A stretch of 64,000 nt of DNA from Bacillus halotolerans (GTDB lineage Bacteria > Bacillota > Bacilli > Bacillales > Bacillaceae): assembly GCF_001517105.1 (NCBI RefSeq), contig NZ_LPVF01000008.1:682001-746000 (forward strand). The letters run 5' to 3'. Below the pieces are notes generated by a model that was not told the DNA's origin, ran no database searches, and saw only the letters and a program-made list of their open reading frames with translations. Shown here one piece after another: positions 36,052 to 44,800 of the stretch; position 1 is the first letter of the stretch; the number at the start of each line of letters is the position of its first letter. Made by a program: the position numbers and the translations under genes.

Positions 36052-36079
36052 AAAAACCTCTCCGCCAGCGGAGAGGTTT
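36052..36079 (-). terminator. nfrA1 terminator
   Basis: AAACCTCTCCG/CGGAGAGGTTT hairpin immediately after the nfrA1 stop and adjacent to parS; T-run on the minus strand (TTTTTATG). Confidence 0.8.
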
Positions 36080-36084
36080 CACAT

Positions 36085-36834
36085 TTAGTTCTTATTAAAG
36101 CCTTTTTTCTTCACATATTCATTTAAGTACGTACGCGGTTTCTGCTTCATAAAGTTCAGAATTTGGTCAGACCACGTTTCTACCCGCTGACCGTTTGTTC
36201 TTTCTCTATAATAATCAGAAATGGTTTTGTCATATGCACTCATATGTTCACGAAAATCATCGTCATTCACGTTATACGTATTTTCATGATATACAGCCTG
36301 CTTCGGCAATCTCGGTTTTTTGCCGGATAGGTTGGCAGGGTGTCCTACAGCCAGGCCAAAAAGCGGGAGCACATGGTCAGGCGTTTGCAGCACCTCTGTC
36401 ACCTTGTCCAGTTCATTTCGAATGCCTCCGATATAACATATGCCAAGCCCCATTGATTCTGCGGCGATGCTCATATTTTGAGCCGCAAGCGCAGCATCAA
36501 TTAAACTGACCATAAACATTTCCGTATTTTCCAGCAGCTCAGAAATATGTTCGCCTTTTTCTTCAGCCAGTTTTTGATGACGGTACAAGTCCGCACAAAA
36601 CACAAAAAAGTGCCCGTTATTTTCTACATAAGGCTGATTCCCCGCAAGCACAGACAGCTCACGTTTTTTCTCAGGATCGGAAACACCGATAATCGAATAA
36701 GCCTGTACATAGCTGGATGTAGGCGCAGCCTGCGCGCTTTTCACTAATGTATCAATTTCCTCAGCTGTCAGAAGCTGATCAGTAAAAGATCGGATCGACC
36801 GATGGTTTAAAATGGTTTCAATTGTGTTGTTCAT
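36085..36834 (-). CDS. nfrA1: FMN-containing NADPH oxidoreductase NfrA1
   Basis: A 249-residue nitroreductase-family enzyme (TIETILNHRSIRSFTD FMN-binding start; SSYVQAYSIIGVSD; ESMGLGICYIGGIRN). It reduces flavins, nitro-compounds or peroxide with NADPH; known to respond to heat, Spx and disulfide stress. ATG 36834 has AGGAGG 8 nt ahead. ywcH follows after a terminator, so read-through would co-express the two. Confidence 0.93.
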   Translation of the reverse strand: MNNTIETILNHRSIRSFTDQLLTAEEIDTLVKSAQAAPTSSYVQAYSIIGVSDPEKKRELSVLAGNQPYVENNGHFFVFCADLYRHQKLAEEKGEHISELLENTEMFMVSLIDAALAAQNMSIAAESMGLGICYIGGIRNELDKVTEVLQTPDHVLPLFGLAVGHPANLSGKKPRLPKQAVYHENTYNVNDDDFREHMSAYDKTISDYYRERTNGQRVETWSDQILNFMKQKPRTYLNEYVKKKGFNKN

Positions 36835-36904
36835 CACAAGGACCTCCTTATCTGTTTATCATATCCCAAAAAAAGTGAAGTCAAAAGTGAAATGCTCTGA
36901 AACA

Positions 36905-36932
36905 AAAAAGACAGCCCTTTAAAGACTGTCTG
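36905..36932. terminator. rodA terminator
   Basis: AGACAG ... CTGTCT hairpin with a T-run on the minus strand (TGTCTTTTTTG), just after rodA. Confidence 0.75.
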
Positions 36933-36936
36933 CATT

Positions 36937-38115
36937 TTATGAATTAAACAAATAACTTCTGTATCTCGTCAACTGGACACTCGCATTATACACAATCCCG
37001 AAGCCGATCAGCGTGGAAAGTGTAGAGCTTCCCCCGTAGCTGACAAACAGCAACGGAATCCCGGTAACAGGCATAATACCGATGTTCATTCCGATATTCT
37101 GGAATGTGTGAATCACTATTAACGCCGTATAGCCAACGCAAAAGAAAGAAGCGAAACGGTTAAACGGATGTATTTTATCAATCAGAACGACAAGCCTATA
37201 GATTAAGAAGAAGAACATGATGACGACAAAGGCACAGCCTAAAAATCCAAAGGATTCACCTATTATAGAGAAGATGAAGTCAGTTGTACTTTCTGGAACA
37301 TAAACCTTTAAATCAGAAATGCCATTTCCTAAAATACCACCAGAACCTATAGCCATGATAGCTTGATCAACTTGCCACCCGCTATCATCATTCTGTGTGT
37401 CATTTGAATCAGAAACCCAAGAAGTAACCCTCTTAATTTGATACTCCTGTATTCCGACTGATTTAGCAGCGTCGGGAAAGTTTATCATTACTAATAAAAT
37501 TAATGAAATGAGTAAGATACCTGAACCAGCAATGATTGTTATCAGTTTCCAATTGATCCCTGACATAAAAACCATTACAAGAACGATAAACATACATATT
37601 CCCGCAGTCCCAGCATCTTGCATCAGGATAAGACCAACAGGGATAACTGCGACACCCGCAATCTTTAATAAAAGGTGAACATCATCTCTAAGCGTCCGAA
37701 CTCCTTTAGGGTTAGCTTTTCCGATGACTGACGCAATCATCATAATCAAACCAACCTTCATGAACTCTGACGGCTGTATGGTTATTCTCCCAAACCTAAA
37801 CCAACTTTTTGCGCCTTTAATGACAGGTGCGATGGACTCAGGACTGATCTTAAGAATAATCAAAGATAAAATACCAATGATAAAAATATATAAACTTAAT
37901 TTTTCAAGCTGTTCTAAATCAAAGTACAAAAGCACTGTGATCGCAATAGCACCCAAAAGATAAAACACAAGTTGCTGTATCCAATCTTTGTTTCCATACT
38001 GCCCAAATTGACCGGCAGCATAAATTGATACTACACTTATAATAAAAAACACACCAAATATAAAAATCAAATCCCCCTGATAAAAGGGGCTTTGCTGTTT
38101 CTTATATCGACTCAT
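36937..38115 (-). CDS. rodA: SEDS peptidoglycan polymerase RodA
   Basis: A 392-residue SEDS protein with about 10 membrane spans. The conserved [15 protein letters not shown] and the loop [21 protein letters not shown] carry the catalytic Asp equivalent. The C-terminal motif is [19 protein letters not shown]. It polymerises peptidoglycan strands for cell elongation with class A or B PBPs. The DNA here is more AT-rich than adjacent genes (for example 37400-38060). A -10 TATAAT lies at 38158-38163 on the minus strand. It ends next to an extra gene not present in the strain-168 order that I know. Confidence 0.95.
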   Translation of the reverse strand: MSRYKKQQSPFYQGDLIFIFGVFFIISVVSIYAAGQFGQYGNKDWIQQLVFYLLGAIAITVLLYFDLEQLEKLSLYIFIIGILSLIILKISPESIAPVIKGAKSWFRFGRITIQPSEFMKVGLIMMIASVIGKANPKGVRTLRDDVHLLLKIAGVAVIPVGLILMQDAGTAGICMFIVLVMVFMSGINWKLITIIAGSGILLISLILLVMINFPDAAKSVGIQEYQIKRVTSWVSDSNDTQNDDSGWQVDQAIMAIGSGGILGNGISDLKVYVPESTTDFIFSIIGESFGFLGCAFVVIMFFFLIYRLVVLIDKIHPFNRFASFFCVGYTALIVIHTFQNIGMNIGIMPVTGIPLLFVSYGGSSTLSTLIGFGIVYNASVQLTRYRSYLFNS

Positions 38116-38299
38116 TCTATCCCGCCTTACATTTTCATCGGAAAATCACTAATGTTTATTATACATGAACCACGTTCAAGATGACACGTGAAGCTCGTTT
38201 CCTTTTTTGTTTTTTGCGCGCATTTGCGGCGCTTTTTCAGCTACACGAAATATGACGTATCATAAACCGAAATGTTTCGATTGACACAAAACTTTTCAA
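38116..38299. other. rodA-eis intergenic region
   Basis: AT-rich non-coding DNA containing the probable rodA -10 (38158-38163, minus). A CACGTG at 38187 is not a parS. Nothing else assigned. Confidence 0.4.
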
Positions 38300-38329
38300 A
38301 TGAAAAAACCCCCTTTGTAAAAAGGGGTT
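38300..38329 (-). terminator. terminator of the Eis-like gene
   Basis: The minus strand reads AACCCC(loop)GGGGGTTTTTTC directly after the stop at 38328. Confidence 0.85.
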
Positions 38330-39473
38330 AAAAGAAATCCATTAGAAATGGAGACCTTGGCTGTAAAACGTCATCAAGCCTTTTAATTTCCGATAATGGT
38401 CCTTTGATCATGCCTGTTTCGTAAAGGAAACGAGCACTACGTGCGCCGAGGAAGAAGGCGGTTAAAGAAGATATGTTGCATTCTATTAGATGGCCAGACG
38501 AATCTTCGGGGATATTCTGCACCCGCTGAGAGTCAATGCGGAAGGTTTGTTGATTCCACGGGGCCCATTGATCCGTTACCTTAAAGTCAAAGGGTGCGGT
38601 TAACCGAGATTTTGGATACTCCCGCAAAAAACCTTCAACATCAACGATGCGCGCCATACTGTAAGGATATATCTCTTGTTTGATCCGGGGTTCGGCGGTT
38701 AAAAAATCAAGCTCTTCTTCCATTCGTACAGTCAATTCCACTTCATTCACCATCGAATCATGCTGGCAAATAAAATTCCACAAACCTCTCTGTGCTTCTC
38801 TGTTCAAATAGACAAATTCCACTACTCGCATCGTTTTGTTTTTGATGTCATACACAAGATATCCACAGGGTACTCCCTCTCCAGAGATATACACAGCCTT
38901 CATTCCATGGATCTTCTCTTTCCAATGCTCCTTTGAACGCTTCAACAACCCATTGTGCGTTTTTCTGTATTGATTGTAGATGGCATTCACTGTATCTGTT
39001 TCATCTTTTTGAATCCTTCTCATGTACCCTGGGGCGTCGTCTAGCTTTTGCAGCTGTCCTTTAAGATAGGTCAGACGTTTTTGATAGAAACAGAGCTCCC
39101 AGCCAAACTTGCGATAAAAAGAGATCAGGAATGGATGCAAAAAACTGATGGTTTGGTTTTCTTTCTTCATGATCGATAAAGCGTTTAGGATTAGCTCCTT
39201 TACGGTTCCTTTTCTTCTGTCTTCAGGCCAGGTTGCCACCCCGGCAATACCGCCCATCTTTATCTCCTGCTCCTCCAGCATGACAGAAAAGGGAACCATG
39301 TGAAGCTTAGAGAGGAGCTTCTCTTGTTCTTTGATTCCGATGATGTAATGGTTCTCTAAAGCTTTTACTTTCTCTTCTCGTTCCTCATCACTGAGTTCTT
39401 TCTGAAAAGCATATTCAGACATGCGAATCACTTCTCTCCAGTCTTCTCTTTCAAGCTTTATTACATCATACAT
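38328..39473 (-). CDS. Eis-like GNAT N-acetyltransferase
   Basis: A 381-residue protein of the Eis family: an N-terminal GNAT domain (about 1-150, with MGGIAGVATWPEDRRKGTVKELIL as the acetyl-CoA-binding segment), a second divergent GNAT domain (about 160-280), and a C-terminal SCP2-like domain (about 290-381). Eis proteins acetylate amino groups on aminoglycosides and other substrates; this member's target is unknown. It has its own SD (AGGGGGGAT before ATG 39473) and terminator, so it forms an independent unit between rodA and ywcE. I do not recall it at this locus in strain 168, which suggests a lineage-specific insertion. Confidence 0.85.
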   Translation of the reverse strand: MYDVIKLEREDWREVIRMSEYAFQKELSDEEREEKVKALENHYIIGIKEQEKLLSKLHMVPFSVMLEEQEIKMGGIAGVATWPEDRRKGTVKELILNALSIMKKENQTISFLHPFLISFYRKFGWELCFYQKRLTYLKGQLQKLDDAPGYMRRIQKDETDTVNAIYNQYRKTHNGLLKRSKEHWKEKIHGMKAVYISGEGVPCGYLVYDIKNKTMRVVEFVYLNREAQRGLWNFICQHDSMVNEVELTVRMEEELDFLTAEPRIKQEIYPYSMARIVDVEGFLREYPKSRLTAPFDFKVTDQWAPWNQQTFRIDSQRVQNIPEDSSGHLIECNISSLTAFFLGARSARFLYETGMIKGPLSEIKRLDDVLQPRSPFLMDFF

Positions 39474-39702
39474 CTACATCCCCCCTGTTTTAAAAAGAAA
39501 GCTCCGTACATTCTCCTATCATACGAACCTTTAAAAATAAGACGATAGTTCTAACACATTTTTACGAAATCACGTATCAATTTCTGGAAAACATGGTATA
39601 ATAATTGTAACAAAATGTTCACAAAACAACCATAAAACAGACACAATTCATTTCCTCTACTTCATTTTTGTAAACGCTGTCACAAAATGAAAGGAGACGG
39701 GT

Positions 39703-39969
39703 ATGATGGACATGTTTTTTGCTTATTTATTGGTTGCCAGTGCTACTCCCCTCTTTATTTGGCTCGATAACAAAAAAGTCGCACTCTCTGCTATTCCGCC
39801 AATTATTTTAATGTGGGTATTCTTCTTCTTTTACGCAACAGAAAGCCTTTCTCCACTCGGACACACTCTCATGATTATCCTGTTTGCCGTCAACGTCATT
39901 GTCGCTCATATCGCGGCCTTTATCATTTATGGCCTTCCTTACCTTCGCAGAAAGCGAAGCAGCAGCTGA
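39703..39969 (+). CDS. ywcE: holin-like spore protein YwcE
   Basis: An 88-residue (87 from the second ATG) membrane protein with three hydrophobic spans ([58 protein letters not shown]) and a basic RRKRSSS tail, typical of holins. YwcE is needed for normal spore coat structure and germination in B. subtilis and is repressed by AbrB in growth (established knowledge). SD AAGGAGACGG precedes ATG 39703 or 39706. A TATAAT at 39597-39602 may be its -10. Confidence 0.9.
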   Translation: MMDMFFAYLLVASATPLFIWLDNKKVALSAIPPIILMWVFFFFYATESLSPLGHTLMIILFAVNVIVAHIAAFIIYGLPYLRRKRSSS

Positions 39970-39976
39970 AACAGCA

Positions 39977-40005
39977 AAAAACCCTCTTCTAACGAAGAGG
40001 GTTTT
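39977..40005. terminator. bidirectional terminator ywcE/qoxD
   Basis: AAAAACCCTCTT(CTAAC)GAAGAGGGTTTTT between converging genes. Confidence 0.92.
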
Positions 40006-40008
40006 TGC

Positions 40009-40383
40009 TTATTCGTTGTGGCCTGAGTGCTCTGAGTGTTCAGCGCCTCCAGGAGGATTTCCGTCCATGTGGTCACCGTGATGATAGTGAGCCGCGAAAA
40101 TCCAGATGGATCCAAGCACGATAACGATCGCGCCGAAGAATCCGAACAGCGTGTTTCCGACTTGGATACTGCCGTTTTCGCTCTCTGTCATATGCATGAA
40201 CATGAGAAGCTGGAGCGCCGCCTGAATGAAGGCGAAGCCGAAAATGATCCAAAGTTTTGCTGATGAGCTCAAGTCAGTATACACTGCAACCCATAGAGCC
40301 AGCAGGGTCAAAACAATAGACAGTGCAAAACCTACAATGTGCTTCCATGGAAAGTGACTGTGTTCAGCAGATTTGTTTGCCAT
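40009..40383 (-). CDS. qoxD: quinol oxidase aa3 subunit IV QoxD
   Basis: A 124-residue subunit with three membrane spans (HIVGFALSIVLTLLALWVAV, LWIIFGFAFIQAALQLLMFM, LFGFFGAIVIVLGSIWIFAAHY) and a His-rich C-terminal tail. It stabilises the cytochrome aa3-600 menaquinol oxidase. ATG 40383 overlaps the region of the qoxC stop (1-nt gap); the longer frame from 40443 is shadow. Last gene of qoxABCD. Confidence 0.95.
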   Translation of the reverse strand: MANKSAEHSHFPWKHIVGFALSIVLTLLALWVAVYTDLSSSAKLWIIFGFAFIQAALQLLMFMHMTESENGSIQVGNTLFGFFGAIVIVLGSIWIFAAHYHHGDHMDGNPPGGAEHSEHSGHNE

Positions 40384-40384
40384 T

Positions 40385-40999
40385 TTACAGACCCCCCAAT
40401 CCCATGAGATAGACACCTGTAAAGATGAAAATCCATACAACATCTAAGAAGTGCCAGTACAAGCTTGAGATAAAGATTTTAGATGAAGTTTGCGGAGTTA
40501 AGCCGCGTTTCTTCAACTGAATCAGAATTCCTGTAATCCAGAAAATACCGATTGTTACGTGAGTTCCGTGAGTTCCTAGTAAAACAAAGAATCCAGACCA
40601 GAACGCACTTGTACCGAGAGATGCTCCTTCATGTACATAGTGGACAAACTCGTTGATCTCACAACCGACGAAGCCGGCGCCGAGAAGAAGAGTAATAATT
40701 GTCCAAATGACTACGCCTTTTAAACTTCCGCGGCGCATTTCATGAACAGCGATCCCGCAGGTAAAGCTGCTGATAAGCAGCAAGAACGTCATAATCATTA
40801 CCAGATTCACTTCAAACAGTTCGTCCGGTAAGACACCTCCTGCTGTTCTGTTTTGAAGAACGAAGAAGGTTGCAAATAGTGTTGAGAACAACACAATTTC
40901 TGCCCCTAAAAAGATCCAAAACCCGAGAATATTAAGTCTGCCGGTTTCAGATTGATATTCCATAGGCGCGTTAGAATTGCCGTGTTCTGCATGTTCCAT
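40385..40999 (-). CDS. qoxC: quinol oxidase aa3 subunit III QoxC
   Basis: A 204-residue heme-copper oxidase subunit III with five spans. Conserved features include WIFLGAEIVLFSTLFATF, LGTHGTHVTIGIFWI and LYWHFLDVVWIFIF. Forms part of the proton-pumping menaquinol oxidase. The start lies 14 nt downstream of qoxB. Confidence 0.97.
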   Translation of the reverse strand: MEHAEHGNSNAPMEYQSETGRLNILGFWIFLGAEIVLFSTLFATFFVLQNRTAGGVLPDELFEVNLVMIMTFLLLISSFTCGIAVHEMRRGSLKGVVIWTIITLLLGAGFVGCEINEFVHYVHEGASLGTSAFWSGFFVLLGTHGTHVTIGIFWITGILIQLKKRGLTPQTSSKIFISSLYWHFLDVVWIFIFTGVYLMGLGGL

Positions 41000-41012
41000 A
41001 ACTCACGCCTCC

Positions 41013-42962
41013 TTATTCGGAAATCTTTCTTTCCGTCTCTTTTATTTCATCAACACTAACGTAGTAGCCATTGTCGTATTCGAATGAACGCAGAACCATG
41101 CAGAGCAGGACTCCGATCAATCCGACTACGCCCATCCAGTACCATTCAAAGACAAGTCCAAAGCCGGCGATACCGAAGGCAACAGACATAAAGAACGGTC
41201 TGCCTGAGTTGCTTGGCATATGGATTTTCTTGAATTTGCTTTCAGGGTATAATTCAGTTTTTTCTTCCTTCATATGCAGGAATGCATCTTGAGACTTGAC
41301 TTCAGGAAGCACCGCAAAGTTGTAGTGCGGCGGAATCGCAGATGAAGTCGCCCAATCAAGCGTACGTCCCACACCCCATGAATCTCCGCTGATTTCACGC
41401 GTAGAGTAACGGAAGCTGTAGTAGATGTTATAGCAAAGGATTAAGAATCCTACACCCATCATGAAAGCTCCGACTGTTGAGATAAAGTTCAATGTTGTCC
41501 AGCCGTCATTCGGTCCGTATGTGTAAATACGGCGAGGCATGCCTTGAAGCCCCAAGAAATATTGCGGGAAGAAACAAATATTGAACCCGATCATAAAGAT
41601 CCAGAAGAACCATTTTCCGATTTTTTCGTTCAGTTTGTGGCCGAACATTTTTGGATACCAGAAAATAAATCCTGCGAAACAAGCAAATACAGTACCCGCG
41701 ATCAGCACGTAGTGGAAGTGAGATACCAGGAAGTACGTATTATGGTATTGATAATCCGCTGCTGCCATCGCAAGCATAACCCCTGTAACCCCGCCGATAA
41801 CGAAGTTAGGAATGAACGCAAGCGCCCACAGCATAGGCGTTGTAAAGCTGATTCGGCCTTTATACATGGTAAAGAGCCAGTTAAAGATTTTAACCCCGGT
41901 CGGAATCGAGATTGCCATTGTCGTAATTGAGAAGAATGAGTTAACGGACGCACTGTTCCCCATTGTGAAGAAGTGGTGAGTCCAAACTAAGAAACTCAAT
42001 ACGGAGATGGCGATAATAGAACCGACCATCGCTTTGTAACCAAACAGTTGTTTTCTTGCAAAGCTTGAGATAATTTCTGAGAAAATACCGAACGCCGGAA
42101 GAATAACGATATATACTTCAGGATGTCCCCAAATCCAGAACAGGTTGGCCCAAAGCATCGGCATACCGCCTGCTTCCAGTGTGAAAAAGTGAGCGCCGAA
42201 CAAACGATCAAATGATAATAGTGCTAAAGCTACTGTAAGCACAGGGAAAGCAAACACGATAATAACCATTGTGATCAGTGTTGTCCAAGTGAACATTGGC
42301 ATACGCATCAGTGTCATGCCTTTTGTTCTCATTTTTAAGATTGTGACCATAAAGTTGATCCCTGTCATCAGGGTACCGATACCGGCAATCTGAAGTCCGA
42401 GGAGGTAGTAGTTCTCACCCGGCCCAGGGCTCATGTCGTTACTTGCAAGCGGCATATAACTTGTCCAGCCTGCGTTCGGAGAACCTCCGATAACGAAAGA
42501 AATATTGAAAAGCATAGCCCCTACGAAGAACGTCCAGAAGCTCAGGTTGTTCAAGTAAGGAAATGCAACGTCGCGAGCACCGATTTGAAGAGGTACAACA
42601 ACGTTAATAAGACCGATTAAAAACGGCATCGCCATGAAGATAATCATGATCGTACCGTGAGTCGTAAAAATTTCATTATAGTGGTTTGAGTCTAAAAAAC
42701 TGTTATTCGGAAGCGCTAGCTGGGCACGCATCATCAAACCGTCGACACCGCCGCGGAATAACATAATTACAGCAGAGATAATATACATGATTCCGAGTTT
42801 TTTGTGGTCAACAGTTGTTATCCATTCAGACCAGAGCCATTTCCATTTCTTGAAGTAGGTAAGTACAACAATGATGGCGATGGTAGATAGTGCAATGGAA
42901 ACTTGTGCGCCCAGAATTAATGGGTCACCTGTTACAAAAAATTCATCCCATTTAAATTTCAT
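41013..42962 (-). CDS. qoxB: quinol oxidase aa3 subunit I QoxB
   Basis: A 649-residue heme-copper oxidase subunit I with about 15 spans. Heme and CuB ligands are visible: [11 protein letters not shown] (heme a), [15 protein letters not shown] with the cross-linked His-Tyr pair, [10 protein letters not shown] (CuB), and [12 protein letters not shown] (heme a3 and a). It carries the D and K proton channels of A-type oxidases. It reduces O2 to water using menaquinol electrons. Its start follows qoxA by 27 nt. Confidence 0.98.
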   Translation of the reverse strand: MKFKWDEFFVTGDPLILGAQVSIALSTIAIIVVLTYFKKWKWLWSEWITTVDHKKLGIMYIISAVIMLFRGGVDGLMMRAQLALPNNSFLDSNHYNEIFTTHGTIMIIFMAMPFLIGLINVVVPLQIGARDVAFPYLNNLSFWTFFVGAMLFNISFVIGGSPNAGWTSYMPLASNDMSPGPGENYYLLGLQIAGIGTLMTGINFMVTILKMRTKGMTLMRMPMFTWTTLITMVIIVFAFPVLTVALALLSFDRLFGAHFFTLEAGGMPMLWANLFWIWGHPEVYIVILPAFGIFSEIISSFARKQLFGYKAMVGSIIAISVLSFLVWTHHFFTMGNSASVNSFFSITTMAISIPTGVKIFNWLFTMYKGRISFTTPMLWALAFIPNFVIGGVTGVMLAMAAADYQYHNTYFLVSHFHYVLIAGTVFACFAGFIFWYPKMFGHKLNEKIGKWFFWIFMIGFNICFFPQYFLGLQGMPRRIYTYGPNDGWTTLNFISTVGAFMMGVGFLILCYNIYYSFRYSTREISGDSWGVGRTLDWATSSAIPPHYNFAVLPEVKSQDAFLHMKEEKTELYPESKFKKIHMPSNSGRPFFMSVAFGIAGFGLVFEWYWMGVVGLIGVLLCMVLRSFEYDNGYYVSVDEIKETERKISE

Positions 42963-42989
42963 GCGGGCTTCCTCCTTTCCTGATCAATA

Positions 42990-43955
42990 TCATTCTTCTG
43001 TATCATCAGACTTCTTAAATTCATTTTCCTTTACGTTTTCAAACGGATCTGTTTTAGAGTGCGGTGAAACGGCTTGATAGCCAAGGCGTTTGCGGGCCTC
43101 CATCGCGTATTCTGCGTCTTGTCCGTGATCAACGTATTTTAAGTGAGTAGAAGAGAACGTTAATTCGTCCACATTTTCAGGAAGCATCAATTGATCATAC
43201 TTCTCTTTTGTCAGCTTAGGAGCCTCATTTTGAGTCTTTTTCACCCAGCTGTTAAAGTCTTTTTCTGTTACAGCATTCACATCAAACTCTTGGTCGGCAA
43301 AATGTTCGCCTGTGAAGTTCGCGTTGCGGCCTTCATAAGTTCCCACTTCATCAGCCTGTAAGTATTGATCCATCAGCATTCCTGCCATCGCGTATTTTTG
43401 TCCTCCAAGCTGAGGAATCCATAGCGATGCCATTGAATCTGCAGATGAGATTTTAAACAAGATTGGGCGGTCGACAGGAATGTTTAAGTAGTTGACCGTT
43501 TCAATATCCTGTTCAGGGTAGCTGAATACCCATTTCCAGTCTACCGAAGTAGCGTAAACAACAAGAGGCTCTTTATCCTTTGTTGCTTCAGGAGCTTTTT
43601 CTAACGAATATATCGTCTGTACGGTTGGCACAGAAAGTGCGATGACGATTAAAATTGGGATCACTGTCCAGACTACTTCTAAGAACGTGTTACCGTGAAT
43701 TTCTGGGTTATAAGATCCATTATCTTTGCCTTTACGGTCGCGGTATTTTACTAAAATAATGGTAAATAGAACAAAGACGACCCCGACGATAAACAGCATA
43801 AATCCGATAGATAACAGGATTAAATCACTTTGCTGATCAGCCACAGGCCCTTTCGGATCTAGTACTGAGGCATTGCTGCATCCCCCAAGGACGAAAACCA
43901 CAGTTAACAGCGCTAATACAAGTAACGGTTTTATTGCTCTGAACAAGAAGATCAC
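42990..43955 (-). CDS. qoxA: quinol oxidase aa3 subunit II QoxA
   Basis: A 321-residue lipoprotein subunit. The N-terminal signal VLALLTVVFVLGGCSN carries a lipobox (LGGC), followed by two spans and an extracellular cupredoxin domain (YATSVDWKWVFSYPEQ) that lacks the CuA ligands, as expected for a quinol oxidase. The GTG start at 43955 (or the adjacent ATG 43958) follows AGGAAGG. First gene of qoxABCD. No promoter could be placed with confidence. Confidence 0.96.
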   Translation of the reverse strand: MIFLFRAIKPLLVLALLTVVFVLGGCSNASVLDPKGPVADQQSDLILLSIGFMLFIVGVVFVLFTIILVKYRDRKGKDNGSYNPEIHGNTFLEVVWTVIPILIVIALSVPTVQTIYSLEKAPEATKDKEPLVVYATSVDWKWVFSYPEQDIETVNYLNIPVDRPILFKISSADSMASLWIPQLGGQKYAMAGMLMDQYLQADEVGTYEGRNANFTGEHFADQEFDVNAVTEKDFNSWVKKTQNEAPKLTKEKYDQLMLPENVDELTFSSTHLKYVDHGQDAEYAMEARKRLGYQAVSPHSKTDPFENVKENEFKKSDDTEE

Positions 43956-44469
43956 CATCCTTCCTATTGATGTAATAAATCTGAAGTGCATACTTCCTCA
44001 AAATCTTTTCTCTACTTTGTTATGCTATCAAAAACTTCACTTATTAGCTTTATTTTTTTATAAACTTCAGCCCATTTTCGCTTAAATGTCATAAAATCGA
44101 CAAAAATTGCTCCAACTTTATTCATATCTATCGCTTAAGATGAAAAGTTTCTAGTTATTTCCGCATATAAGTAAAGAAAGATGATGAAGAACTAATTCTA
44201 CTGACAAATAAAGGTTTACCACAATAAAAAACCAAGGTCAATCAAAAATTTCATTTTGTTAAACTTTCTACAAGGGAATTAATTTTTCCTTGCCTAGCAT
44301 CTTTTCACACGATTACCATTTTAACGCAACCAATATTGAAAGAAAAGGCTGAATAGAGCGGCGATATGCTCTGAACTGATCCCGCTTTTTTATTAGCACA
44401 TTCAATTGTTTATCTTATACAAAAAGGAGGAATGATATAAGCAAATAAATTTAAAATAGGATGTGTTGC
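43956..44469. other. qoxA-ywzA intergenic region
   Basis: About 510 bp of AT-rich DNA between divergent genes. It must hold the qox promoter, which I cannot place. A strong SD without a usable ORF lies at 44425-44432 (AAGGAGGA then ATGATATAA). No clear RNA gene seen. Confidence 0.5.
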
Positions 44470-44718
44470 ATGATGAGTTTCATAATTTCACTTATCGTCG
44501 CTATTATTATCGGATGGGTTGGCAGCCTGTTTGTAAAAGGAGATATGCCCGGAGGAATTATCGGGTCGATGATCGCAGGTCTTATCGGTGCCTGGATCGG
44601 CCACGGGCTGCTTGGAACATGGGGACCGCACCTTGCCGGATTTGCCATTATCCCGGCGATTATCGGTTCAGCCATTGTTGTATTTCTAGTAAGCCTCTTA
44701 GCAAGAAAAAGAGGATAA
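44470..44718 (+). CDS. ywzA: GlsB/YeaQ/YmgE-family small membrane protein YwzA
   Basis: An 82-residue protein with three hydrophobic helices and the glycine-zipper pattern of GlsB/YeaQ/YmgE stress proteins (GGIIGSMIAGLIGAWIGHGLLG). In B. subtilis it is a general-stress gene. ATG 44470 (or 44473) has a weak AGGA 8 nt upstream; a much better SD about 40 nt earlier opens only a two-codon ORF. An ATG at 44461 is a less likely start. Confidence 0.85.
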   Translation: MMSFIISLIVAIIIGWVGSLFVKGDMPGGIIGSMIAGLIGAWIGHGLLGTWGPHLAGFAIIPAIIGSAIVVFLVSLLARKRG

Positions 44719-44725
44719 GAGCGAC

Positions 44726-44759
44726 AGAGCCCAAAGCGTCACGTTTTGGGCTCTTTTTT
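44726..44759 (+). terminator. ywzA terminator
   Basis: AGAGCCCAAA ... TTTGGGCTCT then TTTTT. Confidence 0.88.
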
Positions 44760-44765
44760 CAATAG

Positions 44766-44800
44766 CAAAAAGCCTCTCCCTTAACGGTTGAGGCTTTTTA
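44766..44800 (-). terminator. galT terminator overlapping the coding end
   Basis: AAAAAGCCTC ... GAGGCTTTTT; the right arm lies inside the last galT codons, so the hairpin starts before the stop at 44781. Confidence 0.85.

Noticed and set aside
38180-38200. CACGTG resembling a second parS
   Set aside because: Only the central hexamer and a few flanking bases match TGTTNCACGTGAAACA.
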